Counted from the stretch's first letter, positions 34,060 through 45,523 are shown. The stretch: DNA of 64,000 bases from Batillaria attramentaria (GCA_018292915.2 JACVVK020000220.1:107501-171500); one strand, 5' to 3'. The notes: a model not told the origin generated them from the sequence alone. A program made the numbers and translations.

Positions 34060-34283
34060 ATAATGCTGTCTGTGGCTGGGATGCTTGCGGCAACACTCTC
34101 AGCGTCTTGCAGACTGTTGCTGGCGTCCTCGTTTTCCTCATTGTCCCTACTGTTGTCCCTGTTGTTTTCGCCGTTGTTGTCATCGCCGCCATATTGGCTG
34201 TCAGTGTCGCCCTCGCCCTCAGTAAAAGAGTCCTCTCCAGATGACTGTGTTGGGGGGGGGGGGGGGGCAGGTTTCCTTCGGTC
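34060..34283 (-). CDS. MADF/BESS protein, exon 3 (acidic linker)
   Basis: The exon is bounded by an acceptor (CAG just outside 34,283) and a donor GTGAGT just outside 34,060. It starts in phase 0 and ends in phase 2, matching exon 4. It encodes a proline run from a 16-C tract (34,252-34,267), then a strongly acidic, asparagine-rich linker (GEDSFTEGEGDTDSQYGGDD and beyond). Such linkers usually separate the MADF and BESS modules. Transcription runs toward the transposase terminus. Confidence 0.7.
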
Positions 34284-34465
34284 CTGTCAACAACAGATTA
34301 AAATTACTGAAAAATCATGAATAGATCACATTGAAGTGAAAGGCAAAAACGTTTGCACATGTTTGAATGACATCAATGCATAGCTGTTACAAGACATTAA
34401 AATAAAAATGAAATGAAGAATGGACTGAAAATAACTGTTTCTTTTGTTTGCGACAGCAGGCGAGT

Positions 34466-34496
<31 letters not shown>

Positions 34497-34554
34497 AATC
34501 TTCAATGACATACATATACACACACACACACACATATCCATACACTCATAGTAC

Positions 34555-34716
34555 CTGCGGGTGCCTAAGAACGGATCGAGGAAGGTCATCATATTGAAAA
34601 AACTGCCACGTCTTCACGATCTTTGCTTTCTGTCCACTTTTTTTGTGTTCTATACTCCTTCCTTTTCTTGACGTACGCATCTCGTTTACCACTCCACTCT
34701 TTCTTCCATTGCTTTG
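34555..34716 (-). pseudogene. MADF/BESS protein, exon 2 (second half of MADF domain, one frameshift)
   Basis: The acceptor CATTTTCAG (minus strand) precedes the exon, and a phase-1 split codon joins it to exon 1. It encodes KQWKKEWSGKRDAYVKKRKE, the typical WKxLRDxYxRE block of MADF domains. In a frame shifted by one base it continues with KTWQFFQYDDL, the expected W.FF...L ending. The shift maps to the seven-A run at 34,638-34,644, so one extra A would account for it. The donor is CAG|GTACTA. Confidence 0.75.
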
Positions 34717-34860
34717 CTGAAAATGAATACACCGATAATGACTTATGTATGAGCTCTAAATGTTTCACACTCTGGCATGACTCACATCTAATCCCCTGCC
34801 TGATTACAAAATGCCCAGTATTGCGTTTAAATGGGGTCATCTGTATATGCCCAGTTATGC

Positions 34861-36312
34861 AAACACACAAACACGCACACACACTCTGTCACACACACAC
34901 TGTCACACACACACTGTCACACACACACTGTCACACACACACACTGTCACACACACACACTGTCACACACACACACACTGTCACACACACACACACTGTC
35001 ACACACACACACACTGTCACACACACACACACTGTCACACACACACACACTGTCACACACACACACTGTCACACACACACACACTGTCACACACACACAC
35101 ACTGTCACACACACACACTGTGACACACACACACACTGTGTCACACACACACACACTGTGTCACACACACACACACTGTGTCACACACACACACACTGTG
35201 TCACACACACACACACTGTGTCACACACACACACACTGTGTCACACACACACACTGTGTCACACACACACACACACACTGTGTCACACACACACACACAC
35301 ACTGTGTCACACACACACACACACACACTGTGTCACACACACACACACACACTGTGTCACACACACACACACACACTGTGTCACACACACACACACACAC
35401 ACTGTGTCACACACACACACACACACACTGTGTCACACACACACACACACACACACTGTGTCACACACACACACACACACACACACTGTGTCACACACAC
35501 ACACACACACACTGTGTCACACACACACACACACACACACACTGTGTCACACACACCACACACACTGTGTCACACACACACACACACTGTGTCACACACA
35601 CACACACACTGTGTCACACACACACACACACACTGTGTCACACACACACACACACACTGTGTCACACACACACACACACACTGTGTCACACACACACACA
35701 CACACACTGTGTCACACACACACACACACTGTGTCACACACACACACACACTGTGTCACACACACACACACTAACACACACACACACACTGTGTCACACA
35801 CACACACACACACACTGTGTCACACACACACACACTGTGTCACACACACACACACACACTGTGTCACACACACACACACACACACACACTGTGTCACACA
35901 CACACACACACACTGTGTCACACACACACACACACTGTGTCACACACACACACACACTGTGTCACACACACACACACACTGTGTCACACACACACACACA
36001 CACTGTGTCCACACACACACACACACACTGTGTCACACACACACACACACACTGTGTCACACACACACCACACACACTGTGTCACACACACACACACACA
36101 CACTGTGTCACACACACACACACACACTGTGTCACACATACACACACACACACTGTGTCACACACACACACACACTGTGTCACACACACACACACACACT
36201 GTGTCACACACACACACACACACTGTGTCACACACACACACACACACACTGTGTCACACACACACACACCACACACTGTGTCACACACACACACACACAC
36301 ACACACACTGTG

Positions 36313-36346
<34 letters not shown>

Positions 36347-36538
36347 TGTCTCACACACACACACACACACACACTGTGTCACACACACACACACACACTG
36401 TGTCACACACACACACACACACACACTGTGTCACACACACACACACACACACACACACTGTGTCACACACACACACACACACTGTGTCACACACACACAC
36501 ACACACTGTGTCACACACACACACACACACACACTGTG

Positions 36539-36590
<52 letters not shown>

Positions 36591-36618
36591 TGTCACACAC
36601 ACACACACACACACTGTG

Positions 36619-36664
<46 letters not shown>

Positions 36665-37781
36665 TGTCACACACACACACACACACACACTGTGTCACAC
36701 ACACACACACACACACACACTGTGTCACACACACACACACACACACTGTGTCACACACACACACTGTAACACACACACACACACTGTCACACACACACAC
36801 ACACACACTGTCACACACACACACACACACACACACACTGTCACACACACACACACACACACACTGTCACACACACACACACTGTCACACACACACACAC
36901 ACACACTGTCACACCCACACACACACACACTGTCACACACACACACACACACTGTCACACACACACACACACACACACTGTCACACACACACACACACAC
37001 ACTGTCACACACACACTGTCACACACACACAGTCACACACACACAGTCACACACACACAGTCACACACACACAGTCACACACACACAGTCACACACACAC
37101 AGTCACACACACACAGTCACACACACACAGTCACACACACACAGTCACACACACACAGTCACACACACACAGTCACACACACAGTCACACACACACAGTC
37201 ACACACACACAGTCACACACACACAGTCACACACACACAGTCACACACACAGTCACACACACCAGTCACACACACTCAGTCACACACACTCAGTCACACA
37301 CACTCTGTCACACACACTCTGTCACACACACACTCTGTCACACACACACTCTGTCACACACACACACAGTCACACACACACACAGTCACACACACACACA
37401 GTCACACACACACACAGTCACACACACACACAGTCACACACACACACAGTCACACACACACACACAGTCACACACACACACACACAGTCACACACACACA
37501 CACACAGTCACACACACACACACACAGTCACACACACACACACACACAGTCACACACACACACACACACAGTCACACACACACACACAGTCACACACACA
37601 CAACACAGTCACACACACACACACACATGTCACACACACACACACAGTCACACACACACACACAGTCACACACACACACAGTCACACACACACACACAGT
37701 CACACACACACACAGTCACACACACACACAGTCACACACACACACAGTCACACACACACACACAGTCACACACACACACAG

Positions 37782-37817
<36 letters not shown>

Positions 37818-37978
37818 ACACACACACACAGTCACACACACAGTCAAACACACAGTCACACACACACACAGTCACACACACAGTCACACACACAGTCACA
37901 CACACACACACACAGTCACACACACACACACACACAGTCACACACACCACACACACAGTCACACACACACACACACAG

Positions 37979-38013
<35 letters not shown>

Positions 38014-38239
38014 CACACACACACACACACACAGTCACACACACACACACACAGTCACACACACACACACACAGTCACACACAAAAACACAGTCACACAC
38101 ACACACACACACTGTCACACACACACACACTGTCACACACACACACACTGTCACACACACACCACACACACAGTCACACACACACACACAGTCACACACA
38201 CACACAGTCACACACACAGTCACACACACACACACACAG

Positions 38240-38276
<37 letters not shown>

Positions 38277-38357
38277 CACACACACACACACACAGTCACA
38301 CACACACACACACAGTCACACACACACAGACACAGTCACACACACACACAGACACAG

Positions 38358-38431
<74 letters not shown>

Positions 38432-38812
38432 TCACACACACACACACTGTCACACACACACACACTGTCACACACACACACACTGTCACACACACACACA
38501 CACTGTCACACACTGTCACACACACACACAAACACACTGTCACACACACACTGTCACACACACACTGTCACACACACACACACACACACTGTCACACACA
38601 CACACACACTACACACTGTCACACACACTGTCACACAACACACTGTCACACACACACACTGTCACACACACACACACTGTCACACACACACACACTGTCA
38701 CACACACACACACACACTGTCACACACACACACACACTGTCACACACACCACACTGTCACACACACACACTGTCAACTACACACACACACACTGTCACAC
38801 ACACACACACAC
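34861..38812. repeat. 3.95-kb CA-rich tandem array with block structure
   Basis: Every unit is a (CA) tract of variable length punctuated by a short spacer. The spacer type changes in blocks. CTGTCA dominates to about 35,120; CTGTGTCA from about 35,120 to 36,760; CTGTCA again to about 37,020; CAGTCA from about 37,020 to 38,110; and mixed CAGTCA and CTGTCA to the end. The array fills intron 1 of the MADF gene. It keeps long open frames (His-Thr-Ser repeats) only because the units lack stop codons. Confidence 0.95.
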
Positions 38813-38877
38813 ATCTTGTGATAAATGACTGTCAACCTTTCTTCTTTCGCCAATTCATGATACAAATCAAAACTTAC

Positions 38878-39043
38878 CAGTCACATTAGCCATATTCATT
38901 TTCTTCTGGATGGACTCCCAAATATTGTTTTTGATATCATGGTTGCTGTAGTTGTCGTCGGCTGCATCATACAACACGGGGTGTTGCCTCACAATATTAA
39001 TAAGTTTCTCTATGACACCGGCGTCGTATTTTCCATTCTTCAT
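38878..39043 (-). CDS. MADF/BESS protein, exon 1 (start of MADF DNA-binding domain)
   Basis: The ATG at 39,043 is followed by 55 codons and one base, then donor GTAAGT (38,872-38,877). The residues VIEKLINIVRQHPVLYDAAD and IWESIQKKMN are the classic first helix and W-containing helix of a MADF (Myb/SANT-like in Adf-1) domain. In PIF/Harbinger elements the second protein carries a Myb/SANT-type domain that binds the element ends and helps transposase enter the nucleus. That role is inferred here from family knowledge. The start lies about 280 bp inside the right terminus, a promoter-proximal position. Confidence 0.8.
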
Positions 39044-39325
39044 GTTGAAAAATGAAAATGGCGGGAGAATATAGCACAGAGTTTTCTCCGAGAATTATCT
39101 CCCATCACCCGGCACGGCAATCCGTTTTTGCTTTGGAACGGAAGAGCAACCGTTATTGCCGGACAAGAGCAACCGCAATTGCCGGACATGTTAAACGGGC
39201 AGATAAACGGATTGACGGAACGGAACATGGGTACAGTCGTTCTTTTTCTTTACTTGTTCGTTAGTTTGCCGGTTTGCCGGATGCGGTTTGCCGGTCAGCA
39301 AAAACGGATGCATGGAAACGAATCT
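39044..39325. promoter_or_regulatory. Harbinger right subterminal region, likely transposase/MADF binding sites
   Basis: Multiple short repeats of GCCGGA, TTGCCGG and AAACGG lie between the MADF start and the terminus. Matching words occur in the left subterminal region at about 23,110-23,165. Their role as binding sites is inferred from how Harbinger elements work. Confidence 0.45.
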
Positions 39326-40021
39326 TTAGTCTGGTGTGGCTCAACTATTTTAAGACAGAAGGGGTTTACTTTGAGTTTGAGTTTACGGTGTATGTGGACA
39401 ATTGTACACGAGTATTAACTGTGTTCACAGCGGTCCAGGCAGGACAAGTTCAAGGTTCAGGTTCCTAATGGTTGTACGGAAGGTCGAACTGGGTTGCTGA
39501 AGGCCTCGGTGTAGCGCCGCAACGCCAGGAAGTTACCGTTGGAATCTCATATTAGCTACGACAGTATCTACATCAGGAAAAGTGTCGCCGACAGCCACGA
39601 AGAAGTGACTACGTAAATCCTGTCTTCGTGGGACTGTTCGCCTTCTTGGTTTTTTTTTAAATGATAAACTCATAAGTATACTCTAACTGTCGTTAGAGCC
39701 ACATCCGTAAACAATCAGGAACTAAAATAGTGAAATACTTTGTATACTTTTCTTGACTGAGAGCACTGACAGGGTGTTTTTCATTAGTCGAGGTTTAGTA
39801 ACCGTAATAGTCGGTTGGAAACCTCGAACCGCTCTCTCTTTGTTTTATTTTATGGGGTGTTTGTGTGATTGTACTTGTATAGGGTAATAAATGTTTGTGT
39901 GATTGTACCCCAGTATTCCCCCTGTGTAACTGTGCACGATTAAGTGTGGTATGTGAGTGAATGTGATAGTGAGTGTGAATGTGTGTTTACGCGGAACGCA
40001 GGACAGGGTCGTGACACTAGT

Positions 40022-40199
40022 CAAGCCCGTGCTAAACGGTCTACCCGTGCTCAACGATCTACCCGTGTCACACGACATTCACACTCACGTGCACACAATA
40101 CAACACAAAACGCAGCACAAAGCTCCGCCGCAGCGGATTTATTTACTTCCCAGCTCTATACCTCTCACGTCTCTGGTAGACCCGAAGCGGGTTGTGACA
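40022..40199 (-). repeat. Gypsy-1 left LTR, fragment 3 of 3
   Basis: It matches 45,338-45,518 of the right LTR and ends GGGTTGTGACA. It continues fragment 2 directly after the LTR-3 TSD. Confidence 0.9.
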
Positions 40200-40212
40200 A
40201 TGCCCCCCTGCC
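40200..40212 (-). other. Gypsy-1 polypurine tract
   Basis: On the minus strand GGCAGGGGGGCAT immediately precedes the 3' LTR (TGTCACAACC), the expected place for the plus-strand primer. Confidence 0.75.
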
Positions 40213-40220
40213 AGAACGAC

Positions 40221-42218
40221 CTACGGCTCGTCGATTGATCCAGGAACAATCCGGCTGAGGGAATCCGCTCTTACGTTGTCCTTTCCTGGGATAACCTCCA
40301 CCCTGCAAGAGAAAGGCTGCAGTGATAACGCCCAGCGTAAAATTAATGAGAATTGCTCCAAGTTCGTACGACCCGGAAAATCCGTCCGGCAGGCAGCATG
40401 CCCCTCACACCCCCGTAGTATCTTCTCCCGCCGTTCTGGTGGCAACTCGCGGTTGAGGCTGACGCCCGTCGGTCCCTCTTCCGGTGTCAAAACCGGGACA
40501 GGCAACTCGTCCGACCTTCCTGGGGCGTCCTCCTCAAGACTTTCGTCCACCACCAAGGCGACGTGGGCTCTGACACGCGGGGCTGGTGGGGGAAGATCAT
40601 GCACGCGGTCGCGCTCCTGGTAGGCCTTGAGCAAGTTGGCGTGGAAGAGCTTGATGCGATCGCCGACACGGATCCGGTAGTCTGCTTCTCCCGCCCGTTC
40701 CACGACCTCGTAGGGTCCTTGCCAGGCCATTTCGAGCTTGTTCCTCTTGGTAGGCAGCAGCAGCAAAACTCGACTGCCCACCGGGAGGTGGCGGGGCTTG
40801 GCCATACGGTTGAACTCGGTGGCGTAACGCTCCGCAGACCGTCCAAGGTTCTTCCGAGCCAGCTCACCCATGGCCTCCAAACGCTCTCGCAAGTCCAACA
40901 CATACTGTACTGTAGTCTTCACCTCCTCGTTAGAGTCCTGTGTCCACGCCTCCTTCAAGATCTTCAGGGGGCCACGCACTGTACGACCGTACAACAACTC
41001 AAATGGGGAGAATCCGAGGCTCTCCTGCGGAACTTCACGGTATGCGAAGAGAAGGGCAGGCACGAACCTATCCCAGTCGCGTGGACGATCCTGGCACAAC
41101 TTCCGAAGCATCGCTTTCAGGGTCCCGTTGAATCTCTCCACCAACCCGTTACACTGGGCATGATAGGGGGTAGTGGTCAGTCCTCGGATGCAGAGTAGAC
41201 GGTTCACCTCACTCATAAGTTCACTGGCAAACTGAGCACCATTGTCGGTCAAGACCTCACGGGGCACTCCCAGGCGTGTCCACATTTCCCACAAAGCCTC
41301 TGCGACTCGTTCGGCCTCGATGCTGGGCAGGGGTACGGCTTTCGGATAGCGAGTTGCATAATCCACCGCGACCAAGATGTAACGATTCTTGCGATCCAAA
41401 GCCGGGATGATGGGTCCGACGAGGTCCACACCAACGCGCCGAAACGGCTCGTCGATGAGCGGGTGTTTTCCCAGTGGCACCTTCCCTATCCTTCCCCTAG
41501 GCACAGTGCGCTGGCACGCGTCGCATGAAGCCACGTAGCGGCGGACGTCGGAAGCTTGGGCTGGCCAGTAGAACCCCGGTTGAAGCCGGTCTTGAGTTTT
41601 CTTGCAGCCCAGGTGTCCCGCCATGGGCACATCATGCGACAGTGGAAGCAGCCCGGGCCTGAGCCTCTCAGGAACACAGATTTGGTAGAACGTACCACTG
41701 GGGCCAGTGTACTCCCGTTGCAACACCCCCTTTCTCCACAGAAAACGAACACGTCCTTGCTTCCCTGATGGCTTCGTGGTTCCGGCAGCAGCCAGGTTGC
41801 GGGTTCCTGCCAGCGACGGGTCATCCTGCTGAAGGCGCACAAGCTCTTCTCTGGTAACCGTACCGAGTTCGGAATCCGTCACCTTCAGCGGTCGCATGCC
41901 TCCCCGTTCCTTCGCCGCTCCAGCTCGCGTAAGCACCAGGGCCGTCTCTCGCAATACGGGCAGCGGCACCAGGGTCCCATCACGTCGCTCAGCGTAGTTA
42001 CCCAGGATCATAGGAACGGTGAGGTTTGGCATTACGATGGCGTGCACCTCTCCGCAGTAGAACGGACTCTCCACGTGAACGAGCGCGGTAGAGCAAACTT
42101 TCACGTCGTCCCTCGTTGCTAACGAAACATGGCGTTGCAGAGGCAGAACTTGGTCAGGACGAACCACTGCGGAGTCCACCACCACGGTACTAGCACCAGT
42201 ATCTCGCATGGCCGTCAC
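40221..42218 (-). pseudogene. Gypsy-1 Pol: protease and integrase, reverse transcriptase deleted
   Basis: The frame is 665 codons. The aspartic protease has DTGAS at residues 6-10 and ILGN at 71-74. The integrase zinc finger is H195-x6-H202 and C232-x2-C235. The integrase core is D265, D325 and E361, so the D(35)E spacing is intact. A C-terminal GPY-like fold follows (VGSRVLLLLPTKRNKLEM and FHANLLKAY). After it comes the usual N-terminal approach to a reverse transcriptase (ELPPERREKILRGCEG), which jumps near residue 625 (about 40,345) straight into an RNase H ending (VIPGKDNVRADSLSRI). Integrase upstream of RT is the reverse of ordinary Ty3/gypsy order and matches Gmr1-like elements. It overlaps gag by +1 frame. 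Confidence 0.88.
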
Positions 42219-42222
42219 TTCT

Positions 42223-43574
42223 TTATCGCCGACTCGGGGCCCGGCAGTACGGGTTAAACCCTCCCGAAGGTATGGCTGGCGTAGGGAGTGAGCTAGCCAC
42301 GGTGATGACAGTCAGGCGCTCCTTGGCCTTGCGCTCTGGACACTCACGCTTGAAGTGACCTGGTTTATGGCATAAATGGCAAAGCCCCTTCCCTGCTGAA
42401 CTCGCCCCTCCAGAAGTGCTTGCCTTGGAGTCGAGTTTGGAGTCAGTTCCGTCCTTACTTGACTTCTCTGTCGAACCCTTGGTCGTGCTGCGGTTGCTGC
42501 GGTCGGACTTCCACCGTGACGAACCTGAACGGGTGGAACGGCGAGCTTCGACAAATTTCTCCGCCCGGGAGGCAGCGTCCTTCACATCAACGATGTCCTG
42601 CTGGCGTAGAAAGGTCTCAAGTTCAAAGGAGACTGTCTGTAGCAATTGCTCCTGGAGCACAAGGTCCCAGAGTCCTTCGAACGTCCGCTCTTTCCCGGAG
42701 AGAGAGAGATCCACTTGCCTAACAACCGGCCCAGACGAGTCACAAACTGAGGGAACGTCTCCTTCTCCTGCTTGCGAGTGCTCCGTAGCTGGCGGGGGTA
42801 GTACTCACCGTTGAGCTGGAACGCTTCCCGGTGTGACGCCCTCACCTGCTCGAAATCCGCCACCTGTTCGTCGGTTAGTTCCAGGTAAACCTGGGCCGCA
42901 CGCCCCACGAGCTGTCCTCCTATGCGCGCGCCCCAAGTATCTTCCGGCCACTTCTGCAGTCGGGCCACGCGTTCGAATCGTCCCAGAAAAGTGTCCAAGT
43001 CCTCCTTGTCCTCGTCAAAGGCAGGAAGTTTCAGGTTCAAGGTGCCGACAGCCGGGCTGGGAACAGAGGCGCCGCTCCTCTCAAGCTTAAGCCGGGTCTC
43101 TTCTTCCTGGAGCCTAAGTTCCTCCCGCTGACGATCTTCCTTAAGGCGCAGCTCTTCCCGTTGACGCCAGATTTCCTCTTGCTGCCGCTCACTCTCCCGG
43201 CGCAGGTCCTCTTGCTGCCGCTCGTTCTCGCGACGAAGCTCCTCCTGGTGTCGTTCGTTCTCGCGGCGAAGCTCCTCCTGGTGTCGTTCTACCTTGAGCT
43301 GCAACTCCCCGCACTGCAGCTGCTCCTTGAGGCGCGACTCGCGCTCCTCAGCTCGCCTCGAACGCAGTTCGTCAGCGATGAATTTGGCCAGCGCTTCCCC
43401 ATGGAGTTTCAGCGATGCAGCCACAGCCTTAGCTTCTTCCAACCACAGCTGGAGGCGATCCCCACGCTCCAGGCCGTGAACAGAGGCGCTATCTTCTCGC
43501 CCGGAACCAGCCGACATCGGGGACAGCCGCTCGGCTACCGTTGTTTTCGTCTTCCCGGTGAACGGGGAACTCAT
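42223..43574 (-). pseudogene. Gypsy-1 Gag with zinc knuckle, one frameshift
   Basis: The ATG at 43,574 starts a polar N-terminus. A coiled coil of repeated HQEELRRENER-like units (about residues 95-165) follows. The capsid-like region contains LKLPAFDEDKEDLDTFLGRF and QFVTRLGRLLGKW. Near 42,700-42,716 a run of CT dinucleotides shifts the frame, and the rest continues one frame over to a CCHC zinc knuckle, CHLCHKPGHFKREC, and stop at 42,223. Gag packages the element RNA into particles; the knuckle binds RNA. A dinucleotide indel disables this copy unless it is an assembly error. Confidence 0.85.
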
Positions 43575-44311
43575 GACGACACACTTTGCTAGACTCACAC
43601 CACAGCAAACTGAAAACCAAGCACAAACAACAAGGCAACCACTAACTTAAGAAAATGTTAAACGGCCACAAAACCTGCGGAGTAACCGATAAGTGTGTGC
43701 TAAACAAAGTAAAACTAAGTTCAAAAGACCGCGTTCTGAACACGGCAAAAATCGAAAGTCTAGGGAAAAAAGAAAAAAGAGAGATAGAGGGAGAGAAAGA
43801 GAGAAAAATGTACGCCTGAAAACGGTACAAGTACCACGAGAATTTTCTAATGAAACACCAAAGAACAAGCAAGTCCGTAAACAACAACAAATTTATTCAA
43901 CACATGCGTCACGCAAGTAGAGTTAGACAGTCTCGCACTAACGCGGCCAAGTCGAAAGTAAACAACAATGGCGGCTGCTCACGTCACCAAGATGGCGGCG
44001 GTTACAATTAATTACAAATTTAGGAGAGTTTCCAAACACCGGTCAACGCGACCCGGACGGTTCGCGGTGCAACGCTAAGAGGACTCACCCAACGAGCAGC
44101 CGGTCACGCGAAGCGCGGCGAAACCGTGGACATCTCGGCGGTCGGAGAGGGGACGTCCTAAAAGCCACGATTGTTGAGTGTACCTTGACAACAACAAACA
44201 TACATTCAGCGAGCATCAACTCATCCACTCTCCACACCAGCAAACAACCCAAAAAAGCAAACTGAAAGAACAGCTAATACTCCGTACAAGTGACTAAATG
44301 TAATGTATTCT
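43575..44311 (-). other. Gypsy-1 5' leader
   Basis: Untranslated sequence between the primer-binding site and gag. Purine-rich and without a supported open frame. Confidence 0.6.
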
Positions 44312-44329
44312 ATCCCGGACGAGCCCCCA
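44312..44329 (-). other. Gypsy-1 primer-binding site (tRNA-Pro type)
   Basis: The minus strand reads TGGGGGCTCGTCCGGGAT, three bases inside the 5' LTR terminus. This 18-mer is complementary to the 3' end of tRNA-Pro and is known as a retroviral and retrotransposon primer site. Confidence 0.85.
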
Positions 44330-44332
44330 AAT

Positions 44333-45518
44333 TGTCAGCACGCTCTCGCACGGAACACCAGCAATGGACACAATATTTACACTTAGATACAGTTTATACA
44401 CAGAACCCCACCCTTCCCCTACACACAACTAAGACAACTACACATCATATTAATACACTCTAGCTCTAGGGAGCGTCCTAAGTAATGAGGCAGTCTAGGG
44501 AACCGGCAGCCGCGTAGCACGCACGAGGACACTTGAGGGAGAGGGATAGTGAGTGACCAGCCTGATAGTTCGTGGACTGTGGTCGTCTCCAGTAGACTGT
44601 GGACTGGTCGTCTCCCGTAGACGGTGGACTGTGGCCGTCTCCCGTAGCAGTTCCAGGCGCTCATGCGCAGCAGTCCTTCATGGCGGTCGGGTGCTCACGA
44701 TCCAGGGAACTGTGGCCGACTCCCGTAGCAGCCCCGCGCTCCGCCGTCTGGTCGTTCCCCTCTGAGATGCCTCGAGACAGGGACGTCACCGCAAGAAGAG
44801 AAGGGAAAACACAGAGAAGAAAAGGCCTGGATGGCCGGGATCAGTCCGGTGGTCATACATTCACCTCCCCCCTCGTCCCCAGTGCTAGGCTTTTGCCAGT
44901 CCCGTAGCCTTACCCCAGGCTAGTCTAGAATAAGAGTTGTATTTATATAACGCTAACGGGACATACATACACAAACGTAGAGAGACAGGCAGATAGAGTA
45001 GGACACACAAACACGTCAAGGTAAACCAACTCGGGCAGGCTTCCCCTCAACTCGACCCACCCCCGCCCGCTACACGCACCCAAACGGCGCACTGAATAGG
45101 GCCCACCTAGGTAAATGACACCTACCCGTCCGGCCCTCGAATCCCAGCGTCAGGAAACACCTTGGCGCTGCACCCAGCTGACCGAACAGCTTTACAGAAT
45201 CTGGTCGTCGGAACCAGTTCCGCCTAGCGTTGAGCTAGCCCGCGACGAGCGGTCCACCCTCGCACGGTCAATGGCGAAAAGGCAATAGAAAACATAGGGA
45301 CGGTGGTCACGCGGTCCGAAGGGCTGACCGAGGCTAGTCAAGCCCGTGCTCAACGGTCTACCCGTGCTCAACGACCTACCCGTGTCACACGAAATTCACA
45401 CACGCACGTGCACACAATACAACACAAAACGCAGCACAAAGCTCCGCCGCAGCGGATTTATTTACTTCCCAGCTCTATACCTCTCACGTCTCTGGAAGAC
45501 CCGAAGCGGGTTGTGACA
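44333..45518 (-). repeat. Gypsy-1 right LTR (5' LTR on the minus strand)
   Basis: An uninterrupted LTR of 1,186 bp with TGTCA and TGACA ends. It serves as the empty-site reference for H8 (ACTAAGAC once near 44,430) and for LTR-3 (CTAGT once near 45,335). Confidence 0.9.
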
Positions 45519-45523
45519 CCCCC

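Larger units (their letters stand above)
23091..39325. mobile_element. PIF/Harbinger DNA transposon, 16.2 kb with nested insertions
   Basis: It is flanked by TTA at 23,088-23,090 and 39,326-39,328, the 3-bp TWA target typical of Harbinger elements. The ends form imperfect inverted repeats: left AGTTCCGTTTCCATG, right (inverted) AGATTCGTTTCCATG. Subterminal regions repeat short CCGGCAA and CCGTTT words (left about 23,110-23,165, right about 39,110-39,310). It encodes both expected Harbinger proteins, a nuclease-type transposase on + and a DNA-binding protein on -. The transposase intron is inflated by a LINE and X-A/X-B, and MADF intron 1 by a CA array. Confidence 0.88.
22604..40016. mobile_element. 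LTR-3, solo LTR interrupted by the Harbinger element
   Basis: It begins TGTCAGGAACC and ends GGGTCGTGACA, flanked by CTAGT at 22,599-22,603 and 40,017-40,021. Gypsy-1 LTR sequence continues seamlessly on both sides and matches the intact right LTR. Without the Harbinger (23,091-39,325) it is about 1.18 kb. No internal retroviral-type coding region is visible, so it looks like a solo LTR. The arms 22,604-23,090 and 39,329-40,016 hold no gene. Confidence 0.85.
13774..45518 (-). mobile_element. Gypsy-1, Ty3/gypsy LTR retrotransposon with nested insertions
   Basis: The outer termini are TGTCA (13,774) and TGACA (45,518), flanked by CCCCC at 13,769-13,773 and 45,519-45,523. The empty site with a single CCCCC is preserved in the right Gypsy-2 LTR near 59,204-59,208. 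Removing H8 and LTR-3 with their TSDs leaves about 6.5 kb: LTRs of about 1.2 kb and a 4.1-kb interior (40,200-44,332) with primer-binding site, gag, protease and integrase on the minus strand. Most of the reverse transcriptase/RNase H region is deleted, so it is non-autonomous. Confidence 0.85.

Noticed and set aside
37020..37260. Regular 16-bp-like spacing resembling a CRISPR array
   Set aside because: Spacers are the same CA sequence, not unique. The genome is clearly eukaryotic.
34831..38889. Open frame of 1,352 codons (and frames of 1,003 and 652 codons) rich in His, Thr, Ser and Val
   Set aside because: It is a by-product of the CA array, whose units contain no stop codons in several frames. 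No domain and no start or splice context.
40563..41198. Open frames of 132-211 codons on the + strand over Gypsy-1 (also 42,416-42,814 and 43,161-43,592)
   Set aside because: They are antisense shadows of GC-rich gag and pol; the minus strand carries recognisable domains.
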